DNA from: Polytrichum commune | Lineage: Eukaryota; Streptophyta; Polytrichopsida; Polytrichales; Polytrichaceae | NCBI GenBank assembly: GCA_950295325.1 | Contig: OX485806.1 | Coordinates: 5,024,001 to 5,088,000 of the forward strand | Length of the DNA: 64,000 bases | Direction of reading: 5' to 3' | Shown here: piece by piece, positions 35,201 through 46,003 of the stretch | Layout of the letters: each line of letters opens with the position of its first letter | Position numbering within the stretch: position 1 is the stretch's first letter | Position numbers and translations under genes: made by a program | Notes under the pieces: model-generated | Databases searched by the model: none | What the model saw: the letters and a program-made list of their open reading frames with translations, nothing else | What the model was told of the DNA's origin: nothing

Positions 35201-38200
35201 GCTTTTGAGTGCCAAACATTTCTGGAATTGGGAAAAGGGGCAGACTTGGTGACCTTGCAAAGGCAAGCATTGAATGACCTCCTGCAAAAGAAGGGTGTAG
35301 AGAATGTGGGTGAGAATTATAATTATTGGTTTTCGAGGCTCATTGGGCGGTCGGTTCTAATTGTCATTGATGACATCCTAAATGACGATCAATTCATGAA
35401 ACTTGTACCAGACATAACAAGGTTGGGACCAAAGAGCCGTATCATTTTAACCTCACGCGAGCAAAATGTTTTGAGGAGGATTATGACTGACATACCTAAG
35501 TATTCTTTGTACATAATGAGGCAACTTAACCATGTGGACTCTTTTGAGCTCTTCACCTTTCATGCATTCAAAGGAACAAAACCACCTTCAAAGGCCTCCA
35601 ACTTGACGATGTATGATTTGGCAACTCGAATCACACATTCTTGTGATGGTCTACCATTGGCCTTGGAAATTCTTGGGAAACATATGTTTGGGAAAGAAGA
35701 GGATGTTTGGAGCAAGACAACCCAAACCTTGCAGAGCAGACCAGAGGTTTTGAGTAAATTGAGCATAAGTTTTGAAGGCCTACCATCTGAGGCTGAGAAA
35801 ACGATGTTCTTGGATATTGCATGCCAAATGATAGGTTTACATGTGGCGGATGCAATTGACATTTGGGAGTCATGTACCCCATCATGCACAAACCTTTGTT
35901 TGACGTCTAGAAATGTGCCAGATTCATTGGCCATTTTGAAAGACAAGTCATTGATAGATGTGGACACAAACAATCTACTCACCATGCATGACCTCCTTCG
36001 GGAGATGGGCAAAGAGTTGGTTTGCAAAGAGAAGATAGGTGGTAAACCACTTCTGTTTGAAGCTCGAAGTCACTTATGGGATTTGGATGCTGAAGCTCTC
36101 CTCAAGAAAGGGAAGGTATGTATCTTAGCTAACCTCATGCACACTAGCTTAGGCCAATAACACAAGAAAGTTTGGATAGTTCACTCCCTAAGGAAACATG
36201 TGGTAAAGTGGGAAATAACTTGGGGAATGGACCTTAGGTTGGTGTACACGTTCAAAACATCTACCAATATGGAGGATGAAAGTGTTGATTTGAGATCCTA
36301 AATTAGTCTAGCGTGGTGATTTTAGAGTGAATCATGGATGACCCTATAGGGGCCAAGTTCTTTCCACAACCTATAGGTGTTGGGAAATGAAATCCCTTAG
36401 ATATTTTTTCCATACTTTGTCCACTTTACGCTAGGTGGACATGGATAACCATGTTGGTTGTAGTCATGTGTTAAATATATGCACAAACATGTATGGTAGA
36501 AATGGAGTAGGTCTACAAGGTACCTAGCAAACATCATGTGGTAAAGTGGGCAAAACATGATGAACATCGAATAGGCCCATTCATCACATTGTGAGGCCAA
36601 ATCCACCACCCTTAAGCGTCCTAGTCCGGGTGATGACTTTGAGAATCACATTTATCTATTACAACATTGAACCATGTGCAAGGTAATTTTCATGTTCAAT
36701 TGGACGTGTATTGTCTCGCTCATTGTGCTTTATTAATGTTGGCCTCTTGGCTTGTGCTAGAGTTGGCTTTCTCAAGAGTCCAACCCGCGGCTTTAGCCGC
36801 GCATGCCCTTACGGACATTCCCCTCACTCTTTTGAGTTTCACCCCCTCTATCTTGCCATTGCAAGAGTCCTTCACATTCTCCATTAATAATGCAAGTAAG
36901 CTATTTTGACCGGGAGGTTCAAGTGTTGAAAAACACTCTTCTCAACGGCTAAACGCACTCATACAACCCCACACGTGGCACAACTAGCCTAATTGGTCTA
37001 ACTACTTAGCTACCCCTAAAATGGCCTAATGTCATCTAGTTTGCTATATGCTAACGCCCATTAATTGGGCTTAGCCTTGCTAGCCACTAAATATCCTAAT
37101 GGTAGTTTGCAACTAATTAGTTTTCGGCAGTCTGCTGCCCCTTGGTTCGGTGCTGCCCTCCTCCAGAAACTGGCTGCAGTCACAGCCTAAGTATGGCTTG
37201 CAACTAATTACCTCGGCAGTCTGCTACCTATTAGCTCGGCGCTGACCCCCTCCACAAATTGGCTGCAGTCACAGCCTAAGTGTGGCTTGCAACTAATTAC
37301 CTCGGCAGTCTGCTGCCTATTAGCTCGGTGCTGACCCCCTCCAGAAACTGGCTGCAGTCACAGCCTAAGTATGGCTTGCAACTAATTACCTCGGCAGTTT
37401 GCTGCCTATTAGCTCGGTGCTGACCCCCTCCAGAAACTGGTTGCAGTCTCAGCCTAAGTATGGCTTGCAACTAATTACCTCCGCAGTCTGCTGCCTATTA
37501 GCTCGGTGCTGACTCCTCCAGAACTGGCTGCAGTCACAGCCTAAGTATACCAGTTGGGCCTTAGCTAACTTGATGATGCTGCCTATAAATTGCACTAAAC
37601 GCCACTTTCTCTACTAATCAAACCTTCTCTAATTTCTTCCTCTTTTTCTTTTCCTTTTCTTTTCTTTTCTTCTCTCCTTAACTAATGAACTAACCTATCA
37701 CACTAACTTCACTAACAACTACCTAATCTACCTTGGTAATCTCAAGCTCCAAGAGTGCACTTCACTTGGGAGGCATTGAGAGAGAGAGCTTAACTAATTA
37801 AATTCACTAAAAACTAATAACCCACACACGTGGCTCAAGCTCTTAAGAGCTTGCTCCCTTGAGAGCGCTTGATGGAGAGAGTCGCAAATGAGAGAAGGAA
37901 CACCTTAAGTAGCAAAGAGGGAGAGAGGGAGAGAGGGAGAGAGGGAGAGAGAGGTGAGGATAGGGTGGGAGGATTAGCACCTCCAATCACAATCCCTTAA
38001 CCTTCACCTTCAAAGTAGGGACTAATCCCCTTCCACCAAGCTTCCTTCTTCCTAAACTACCAAGGTGGATCCAAAAGTGGGCATTTAACCCGCGGAGCTC
38101 ACCTTGCCTCACCTTACCCTTTACTCACATAATCAAGGCATCCTCTTATTGAAATCAAACCTTGAAATAACTACACAACACATTCTAATGCCTAAACTTA

Positions 38201-41200
38201 AATCCAAACCACACTTCACTCTTTTTATGTTTTGTGAATAATCATAACACATCCAAGTCAAACTAAAATTGGTTTCGAAGAGTTAATCACCACATGTGGG
38301 CACCATTTTGGGCTCACACACATGTTTCCTTAGGTATGTACCACAACTTTTGTGCACATTGGCTTTGGCAAATGGCACAAGAAATTTTGGACAATTACCA
38401 CCAAAGGAAACCATGTGGTTATGTGGACAAACCTAGGGAATGGATATCACTCATTTTTTCTTCTTAGGTTTTGTCCACTTTCACCTTGGTACTAGTAAAT
38501 TGCTCAATATTTCTTGTGTGCATTGAATTAGAGTCATGTTGGTTGCAATCATTTGTTGAATATATGTCTTAAATTCCAAACATGTATGTTGGAAATGAAG
38601 TAGAGACCAAGAAACTTGACATTTCATCGTTATGAAAGTTATGAGTGTTACTTGATCCTCCACAAATTTTATTTCTAGAAGACATAAGTTGTGCAAGTTA
38701 TCCCTTGGTACTTCACTATCTCATAGGTTTTATATATACAAGCATAGAAGTTTTTTTTTGTGGGGGGGGGGGGGGGGGCTATTTATCCAATTTTGTTTCC
38801 TAATACATTTCCCCCCCTACTACTTTGGTCATTATCTTGCACCCTTTGGTGGTTTGAACTTAAAGTTTTTATGTTTAAACTTAATCCTATGATAATTCCA
38901 AAAATGTATCTTCTGTGTTGTGTCAAATCAATGTATATGTGATACTTTAAGGCAGCCTTCATCAACATGCTTAGTAACATAATGTAGCCCATTAGCACAA
39001 GACTTGGGGGTGCCTTATGTTATTAAGTTCTTCAACAAAGGGTGGAATGCATTAATGACAAGGGATTGAGACACCAAAGATTGACATGAATACAACATGA
39101 TGAACAAGAACACAACTATAGTATTTAAAATAAAGTATGTAAATAGAATTAATGCTATAGTACATTGAATATTTTTCGAAATTTTGCTTACAAAAATAAA
39201 GAATACCTTATATTAAATCTCACCCTATTTCTAATATTTTTTTGGTTAAGTACTTGGGAAGCTATGTCCTTTAATTTTCTTATTGTCGTTTTCTAATTGG
39301 CAGGATGTAGAGGAAAACATTCGAGGCATATCGTTGGTTGGGCACATGGCTGCCATTGATGCTTCAATGTTCAAGAAGTTTGTGGAATTGCACTTACTCC
39401 AACTAGATGGGACTCATATAGAGGGTGATTTCTCGGGGACATCTGACAAGCTTCGGTGGCTACAATGGAGGTCCTCATTTCTTGAATATGTGCCTACCAA
39501 GATGTGCTTCTCATGTTTGACCATGTTGGATCTTTCCAAGAGCAATACCCTAACACGACTTTGGTCAGAGAATCAGGTGAGGTTACTCTCAACTAGGCAA
39601 TTCAATATAATTTGGAAGATGTTACAATGGTGACTTAAAGCCAATGCCTTAACCCATATCCCATGGGAACTCAAAGGTTAAATATGTATAAAATCAAAAT
39701 AGTGCTTGGTTGGGGGTGACCTTCCTAGCACTTGGTTCCAGTGCACCTTATCATCTATGGTCCACCTATTAAATGTAGTGGAAGTATTTGGGTGGATTAG
39801 CTTTTTTCTAATTAATCATATGAAAACCTAGGGGCTTGCCCTTGGAAGAGATAGGTACTAGCCAGCTTGTTAGTGCCCGTTCAAGGTGTTCATCTTCAAA
39901 AGAGACGACAATCTTTGAGGTTTTCTAATTCTCGTAAAGCTTGTTTCATGATAACATGTACATATAGGCTCAAACCAACTCGAATAAAAAATGAAGCATG
40001 TATCATAATTCACGGTGGTGGCAACATCAATGTCGTCTTTCTTTTCTATCTCTTCGTTCTTTCCAGCTACCATCATGAAGAAATCATTTGCTATTGCTCT
40101 GCCATAGCTTCCCCTGCCTCAAGTTTAGGATTTACATTACTGGATGTCTCAACTCCAAATTGACATCGGACCATGTCTAATTAATATATGCACGTTACAA
40201 AGTGCTACACTATTTTATCTAATCAGTGTGGAGTACCATTTGGAGTTATAACATTCTACTGAGAGCACCAGTTTTTACCCAAATAACATAGGTAGTTAGT
40301 ATGCACACTGAAGAATATGATATAGGTTAGTTGGTGAAAAGTTACAGAAACATATAACTTCGAATGGTTACCCACACTGATTAGACAAAACAGTGTAGTC
40401 TCCGGAATTCTATTGCATGACAACTTTTGACCTTGATTCTTGAAGCTGAATTCATAACTTACTCTCTTATCCATTAGATGTCATTAGTTTCACTCTGCAT
40501 GATAATTTGGATATCATAATGTATACTACTTTTCCATCCACACTTACAACGATGTCCATAACCTTGATAAATTCGACCTAATTTTTAGAGACACGATTCA
40601 ATGCAGGCTCCCAGGCTATTGCGAGTTCTACTCCTTCGAGACTGTGTGCTGTTGGAGAAGATCCCACGTGACATCATGCTCCTGGAATACTTGAGGAAAT
40701 TGGATCTCCAGGGGTGCAAAAACTTGAATGAACTTCCAGAATCTCTTGGACAGGTGACGCAACTGGAGTATTTGAACTTGAATGAATGTGGGAACCTGAA
40801 CAACCTGCCTGACGAAATGGTCAATTTGTCAAGCCTGAAGATCTTCTCAATGAACAGGTGTAGCAAGATCACAAAACTTCCAGAAAATTTTGGAAACCTC
40901 AAGGCACTGCTGGAATTCTCCGCTGAGGGAGCGACTGGTCTCTCTGCCTTACCAGACTCATTCTCCGGACTCCACAATTTGGAGAAGATTGTGCTGAATG
41001 ATTGCCACACATTGACCAAGCTGCCTAATTCTGTCAAGGGCCTTGTGAAGCTCAAGGAGCTTCGTATGCAATCCACGGCAATTTCAACATTGCCTGACGA
41101 CTTTGGAGATCTTGAAAACCTTGTGGAACTCTTCCTCCAACATTGCGACTGCTTACAAAGTCTTCCTGAGAGTTTCGGAAAGCTCAAGAGTCTCCATAAG

Positions 41201-44173
41201 CTCAGCTTGCACAAGTGTCATAGGTTTCGGACGCTACCGCAGAACTTTCAAGAGTTGTTCAACCTTGTGGACCTCGACCTTGAAGAATGTCCTATTGAAG
41301 ATGATGATTTGCCTCAAAACCTTGGAGGCCTGAAGAGGTTGGAGTTTCTTCGTATGCGGAAGACCAATGTGACCACCCTGCCAGAGTGTTTTAGGGATCT
41401 CATAGCCCTGGTGCATCTCGACATGCAAGAAAGCCCTAATCTGGTGGACGTTCGAGCGTTACCTGCATCCCTTGAGGAGCTTCTGCTTAGTCATTGCCCC
41501 AAGCTAATGGAGACACTTAACATGGAGGAGAACAAATTGTTGATCAAATTGGACCTACACAATTGCACAAGTTTGACTGCTGTTCAGGGACTGGGACATC
41601 TGGATTCACTTCAGGAGATCAATGTGAGTGGGTGCCGGAAGTTGGTGGATATGCATGAAAAACTTCTTCGCAAGACAAAAATGATGAGATGTTTCTTGGC
41701 TGGAAGTGGAGCTTGCCAAGAGTACAACAACAACTTTTTAGAGGTATCACAATCTCGACCAATCAGTTTACTGGCATGCTCCTTTTGCAGAATATGAAGT
41801 CGTGCAAACAAGTAGATCAAAGCTACACAGTAACGGCATATCGTGATGCGGATTTCCTCAAAGCATCAAACACATGGGTCCAAGTTATGGTTTGATTAAG
41901 TGACAATTGAATATGTAATCATAAGTACTGTGAAAAAATCCATCATGCTTTCGAAATCATGATATGAATTTAATAGTTTGATTGAGTGAGTTGGAGTCTG
42001 TGTCGATGACCAATGTGACACCATATACAGGATTTATAGCTACAAACCTCTAAATAAACGTTGGTGCCCTTAATCTTTTTGTTTAATTTCAGGGAAAGGA
42101 AATTTCATCACAACTGGTCAGCTACTATGACCATACTCTCAGATTTGCTCAATATATTATGCCAAAAAAGATTAGTTCAAAGGAACACGCCAATGAGCTC
42201 AGCATGGAGACAACCGTGTCAAGCATGAAGAAGGTCAAAGCTGTCGTCATTGCTCTTGTGGCGCACGATCAAGGTTGGTCTGATTATCCCTATCTTCACG
42301 GGATGTACAATGGAGATTGCGAGATTGAAGTTCGAATTAAACGAGACAAGGAGGAAGTCTATTCAAGTCGGGTAATCAGATTGCGACACGCGGACCATCG
42401 CGATCAGGTCTATCTCCTCACATTATACGAATCCCACCCTGTCATTCGAAGGTTGCAATTCGACGACAAAGTTTGCGTTTTTGCACTATCCAGATATCAG
42501 GGTTGGGAAATCACAGTGATGCAAGGGAACATAAGCTTTGTGCATGATGAGCAAGATCAGCCAGGTTTGGCGTTCAGGAATTTGCGGCTGAAGGACTACC
42601 AACCTGGAAGTCATGAATATCCGAAAGTCATACAAGGTTACAGTGTGGTTGAAAATTCTGCAAATGGGGTTGGTGATGGCTCTTCTTCATTACATCGCAC
42701 TCCTGTTCGACTCGTTTATAAACCGTTTCACAGCGAAGTTGTAAGTGCAATGACTATTCTTATTCACCATTCAGATATGTCTAGTATAATTGTCGGTTGG
42801 TTGATCCTGCTCAACAATGCAATTAGAGCATCCTCAGTCGATCTAGGTAAAGCTCACTGCAAACCAAAACCTATCTTTTGACTGACCTAAAATTAGAAAC
42901 TGAAATTACCATCATTAGAAGCACACCTAAATAAACGTGAGATATTTCTCAAGAAAACATAATTATAAAAATTTGACGGTGAAATCCCTCATTGAAAACA
43001 CCACATTTTCAAAATTTAGAGGGAGTGCACCAAATCTTGCTTTAAAATGGAAAGATCCTCCCACACTCCCTCCAAATTTTTGACATTTAGAGGGAGTGTG
43101 GGAGGATCTGTCCATTTTTAAGCAAGATTTGGTGCACTCCCTCTAAATTTTGAGCAATTTTAGGCAAGATGGGTTTTGGTTTGCAGTGAGCTTTACCTAG
43201 ATCGACTGAGGATGCTCTTAGTACACAGCGCAGGGTGTAATCACGCTTGTTGAGGGGCTTAAGGGTATCGCCAGCCCATTCCCGGCATCAGCTCCCGGCA
43301 GGGCGGGATGCAGGGAGCCCTGCTCAATGGAGGGAGGGTTTGGCGGGAGGGGGGTCCAGCCCATTGCCCGGCAAGGGCCCCCCGGCACACAGGTCTCCAG
43401 CCACGTAGCCCCCGGCACACAGGTGTCCCAGCTTCACAAGCTACTTTTGGATAAGGCAGTGTGTAGCGGGAGGACAACTTCTCTCGGCAAACTCCAAAAA
43501 TGTGCCGAGAGCGGGAGTAGCTTTACAGGGACCCTGTGCATAACGGGCTGGTACCGAGCCCGGGCTCACTGTTCCCGGTAGTTACCGTTGCCGGGAATGG
43601 GCTGGCGATGCCCTAAGAGAAAAATAAACAACCTACATCCTTGGGCTTGGCATCTTACATTCTTCTAGGTGAAATTATATTGAAATACACCTGGTGACAT
43701 CTAATTTCAAGAGACATGTACCTAAAGTCCACTCTAAACATGGGGTGCTTGGAGCTGCAGACATCTGCCTTCTCGCACATACCTAAATTACCTATTTTCA
43801 AAACAAGGATGTTATTTCTCACGTATATAGGGAGAAATCGAGGACATTATGAGCAAATAAATCTGACTTGATTATGTGGTTGTAGGTCATGTGGCAGAAA
43901 CCCATTCGTAGATGTGATGGTTGCAACACAAGCATATGGGAACATGGCTGGCATTGCAACATATGTGATGATTTTGACTTCTGTGAGAATTGCTACAACG
44001 GGTCGAAGGACACAGGAGAGCTAAATTCACCTCACACTTCAGAACATCTTATGTCTGCATTTGGACCAAAAGAAGAGACACTCGTCGGTTTACATCCAAA
44101 TTGGGGATATCTGATGCAACATGATGAATCAGCAACCAATTTTACTTGGAGCGAAACCTTCAATTTCCCATAG
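32222..44173 (+). CDS. TNL-1: ZF-HD x2 - TIR - NB-ARC - LRR - HDQGW domain - ZZ finger
   Basis: Seven exons: 32222-32603, 33766-34360, 34957-36115, 39304-39576, 40607-41743, 42093-42740, 43886-44173 (1493 residues); every junction is GT-AG and keeps phase. Two ZF-HD-like fingers lie at ~10-48 and ~58-98 (DGCHDFDP...CHRNFH; DGCQAFIP...HHRSFH). The TIR starts at ~178 (YDVFVNHRGP) and keeps the likely catalytic Glu in WCLNEL (~252). NB-ARC has P-loop GMGGIGKTT (~386), kinase-2 LIVIDD, GLPLAL (~557), FLDIAC and MHD (~669). LRRs span ~740-1150. A beta domain with AHDQGWSDYP (~1239) and RYQGW (~1316) and a ZZ finger (CDGC...CNIC..FDFCENC, ~1408-1452) follow. Intracellular NADase-type immune receptor by family. 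The first ATG could instead be 32234. If exon 1 is a separate small gene, the TIR would need its own start. Confidence 0.78.
37103..37555. repeat. ~90-bp tandem repeat inside the solo LTR
   Basis: Five units beginning TTGCAACTAATTA at about 37107, 37198, 37287, 37376 and 37466, each with CTCGGCAGTCTGCTGCC and GGCTGCAGTCACAGCC. They lie just upstream of the LTR TATA box, the usual place for an LTR enhancer array. Confidence 0.88.
37915..37956. repeat. GAGAGAGG microsatellite
   Basis: About 40 bp of GAGAGAGG repeats downstream of the LTR TATA box, within the transcribed part of the LTR. Confidence 0.8.
42826..43217. mobile_element. PIF/Harbinger-type MITE in intron 6 of TNL-1
   Basis: A 392-bp insertion absent from TNL-2 (empty site CAATTAGTACAC). 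Terminal inverted repeats of about 46 bp start GAGCATCCTCAGTCGATC, and the interior is itself largely self-complementary. The flanking direct repeat is TTA (42823-42825 and 43218-43220), the target of PIF/Harbinger elements. No coding capacity. Confidence 0.9.
43263..43613. mobile_element. Second, GC-rich Harbinger-type MITE in the same intron
   Basis: A 351-bp insertion absent from TNL-2 (empty site GGCTTAAGAGATA). Terminal inverted repeats of 25 bp start GGGTATCGCCAGCCC, and the target duplication is TAA (43260-43262 and 43614-43616). It is strikingly GC-rich in an AT-rich intron. The ORFs predicted across it are chance. Confidence 0.88.
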
Positions 44174-44263
44174 TAAATGACATAACATTCTACTGTTATG
44201 ACATTTCTGCTGTGCTTGAGCTATAGTTTATAGAGAATTAGGATTGGATGATATTCCGTTGGT

Positions 44264-44600
44264 GATGGTTGCAACACAAGCATATGGGATCATGGCTGGC
44301 ATTGCAACATATGTGATGATTTTGACTTCTGTGAGAATTGCTACAATGGGTCGAAGGACATAGGAGAGCTACGTTCACCTCACACTTCAGATCATCTTAT
44401 GTCTGCAATTGAGCTACCAAAAGAAGAGCCACTCGTCAATTCACGTTGAAATTGGGGATATCTGATGCAACATGATGAATCAGCATCCGATTTTACATGG
44501 AGCGAAACCTTCGATTTCCCATAGTAAATGACATAACATTCTACTCTTGTGACATTTTTGCTGTGCTTGAGCTATGGTGAATAGAGAATTAGGATTGGAT
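44264..44600 (+). pseudogene. Duplicated ZZ-finger exon in the 3' flank of TNL-1
   Basis: Repeats most of the last exon and its flank with a period of about 348 bp. It retains the CDGC-like to CENC Cys pattern, but has no acceptor and carries TGA where TNL-2 has CAA. It resembles the TNL-2 last exon (GATCATGG, GAGCTACCAAAAGAAGAGCC) more than the TNL-1 exon beside it. Confidence 0.8.
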
Positions 44601-45442
44601 GATATTCTGTGGTCAATTATATTAATTAGGTTTCTCAGTGTGTTTGTGGATTGTTTTAAACAATACTACGTTGTATTGGAAATTATTGTTATGATTAGTA
44701 TGCATTGTTAGAATGTAGAAGCTGGAATCTTCCGGAAGCTTCATAGGTGGATACTACTTAGTTGTTTACATTGAGTTGTTACCATTCCACTTAGTATTGC
44801 TATCAAGTATTTAGGTTGTTTGATTCATTGTTGCTGGGACTGGTAATTATAAACCTTAAGAGATATGAACGTATTCGTAAACTTGAAATATAATAATGTA
44901 GTAATATAATTATTACAACACTCTAAAAATAATTTATAATCATTACATATATTTTATAGGATATAAGATATACATCACAATGAACACAAGATAGACTACT
45001 GTTCATAATTAAATCACCTTAAACTAGATCACTTATGTAACTTTTAATTGGATATGTATGATGAGTTATAAAATAGGGAACATTCAAAAAAAAATTCAAA
45101 AAATAATGTATAATTTTCACTAAAATATAATTATTGAAAGTCACTTTATAATTATTTCTATTATATGTATAAATATATATGCTTAGATTATAAATAATAA
45201 TGTTAGTCATTATGTTGAATTGATTTAGTGAATTAACCAATCTACTAGAAAATGATATGTATTACTTTCACATATTATAAATGTTTGGGCAATCACATCC
45301 ACGCAAAATAAATGAGTTGTGAATTTAAAAAATGGTTATGACGACACATCATAACCATTTACCACATGTTGAACACGTTAACAACTTGCGATATTTATCA
45401 AAATAATTTTGTGGATTTCAAAGCCACATCATGGCCTTCACA

Positions 45443-46003
45443 ACATTAAGTAGCAATGTTAAGAGGGTACTCTTTGAGTATCCGCAAATTTACCTCAACA
45501 AGAAGAGAAAAGCTTGCAAAGCAAGCGTGAATGAATGGATAATTGATCAAATATGAAAGCTTCAAAAATGTATCAAAGAGGTTTCCAATGTGGATGTGAG
45601 AAGATGTTTTAAAAAAGTGCAACTACCTCACCAACTTTCCCACCATGACTTTATAGCTATTTAGATTTGTTTAGATCGTACTTTAGCCTGGATTAGAACC
45701 TTTACCACCACTTGTTATAATTTAGTTTTGTTCTAGAAACCGACATAATTAAATCTAAGCATTGAAAGTAACTACCCAAACATATTAAAAATAGCATAAG
45801 TAAAACTCAAACTTAGTATTACCTTTGCTCTTAAAAGAGCATCAAACCTGCACGCATGAAACCTCTTTGATACCTTTTGAAGTTTCTATATTTGATTGAT
45901 TCATTCATTCACCCTTGCTTTGCAAGCTTTTCCCTTCTTGTTCAAGTAATACTGCGGGTACTCAAAGGATAACATGCTAGCATTGCTACTTAATGCTATG
46001 CAC
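45443..46003. repeat. Foldback element with ~140-bp inverted arms
   Basis: The left arm (45443-45587, starting CATTAAGTAGCAATG) recurs inverted at 45855-46003, sharing AAAAGCTTGCAAAGCAAG and TATCAAAGAGGTTTC. The ~270-bp centre has no ORF. It fits an old foldback/MITE; no target duplication could be fixed. Confidence 0.7.

Larger units (their letters stand above)
36590..38318. mobile_element. Solo LTR, 1729 bp, in intron 3 of TNL-1
   Basis: Absent from the matching intron of TNL-2, which keeps the empty site CACCACATGTTTCC. The insert begins TGTGAG and ends CTCACA (TG...CA termini with 6-bp inverted ends) and is flanked by the 5-bp direct repeat CACAT (36585-36589 and 38319-38323). It contains a TATAAAT box at 37584. 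No ORF and no second terminal repeat are present, so it is a solo LTR rather than a whole element. Confidence 0.88.
30296..44685 (+). repeat. Segmental duplication, copy 1
   Basis: Starts near GGGAGAAAATTGCCATAACT and ends just after ACTACGTTGTATTGG. It matches 50.0-62.25 kb in the same order and orientation, exons and introns included. Differences are mostly discrete insertions: a solo LTR, two MITEs, a repeated last exon and ~360 bp near 31.6-31.9 kb in this copy. Around 33.05-33.65 kb the two copies carry unrelated sequence. The part from 30.3 to 32.2 kb has no gene. Confidence 0.9.

Noticed and set aside
38761-38779. G18 tract as a regulatory G-quadruplex
   Set aside because: A simple homopolymer whose length differs between the two copies; nothing links it to function.
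40585-41214. 209-codon minus-strand ORF over the LRR exon (also 59196-59825)
   Set aside because: Antisense shadow of the repetitive LRR coding sequence; the plus strand has the full LRR consensus and correct splice sites.
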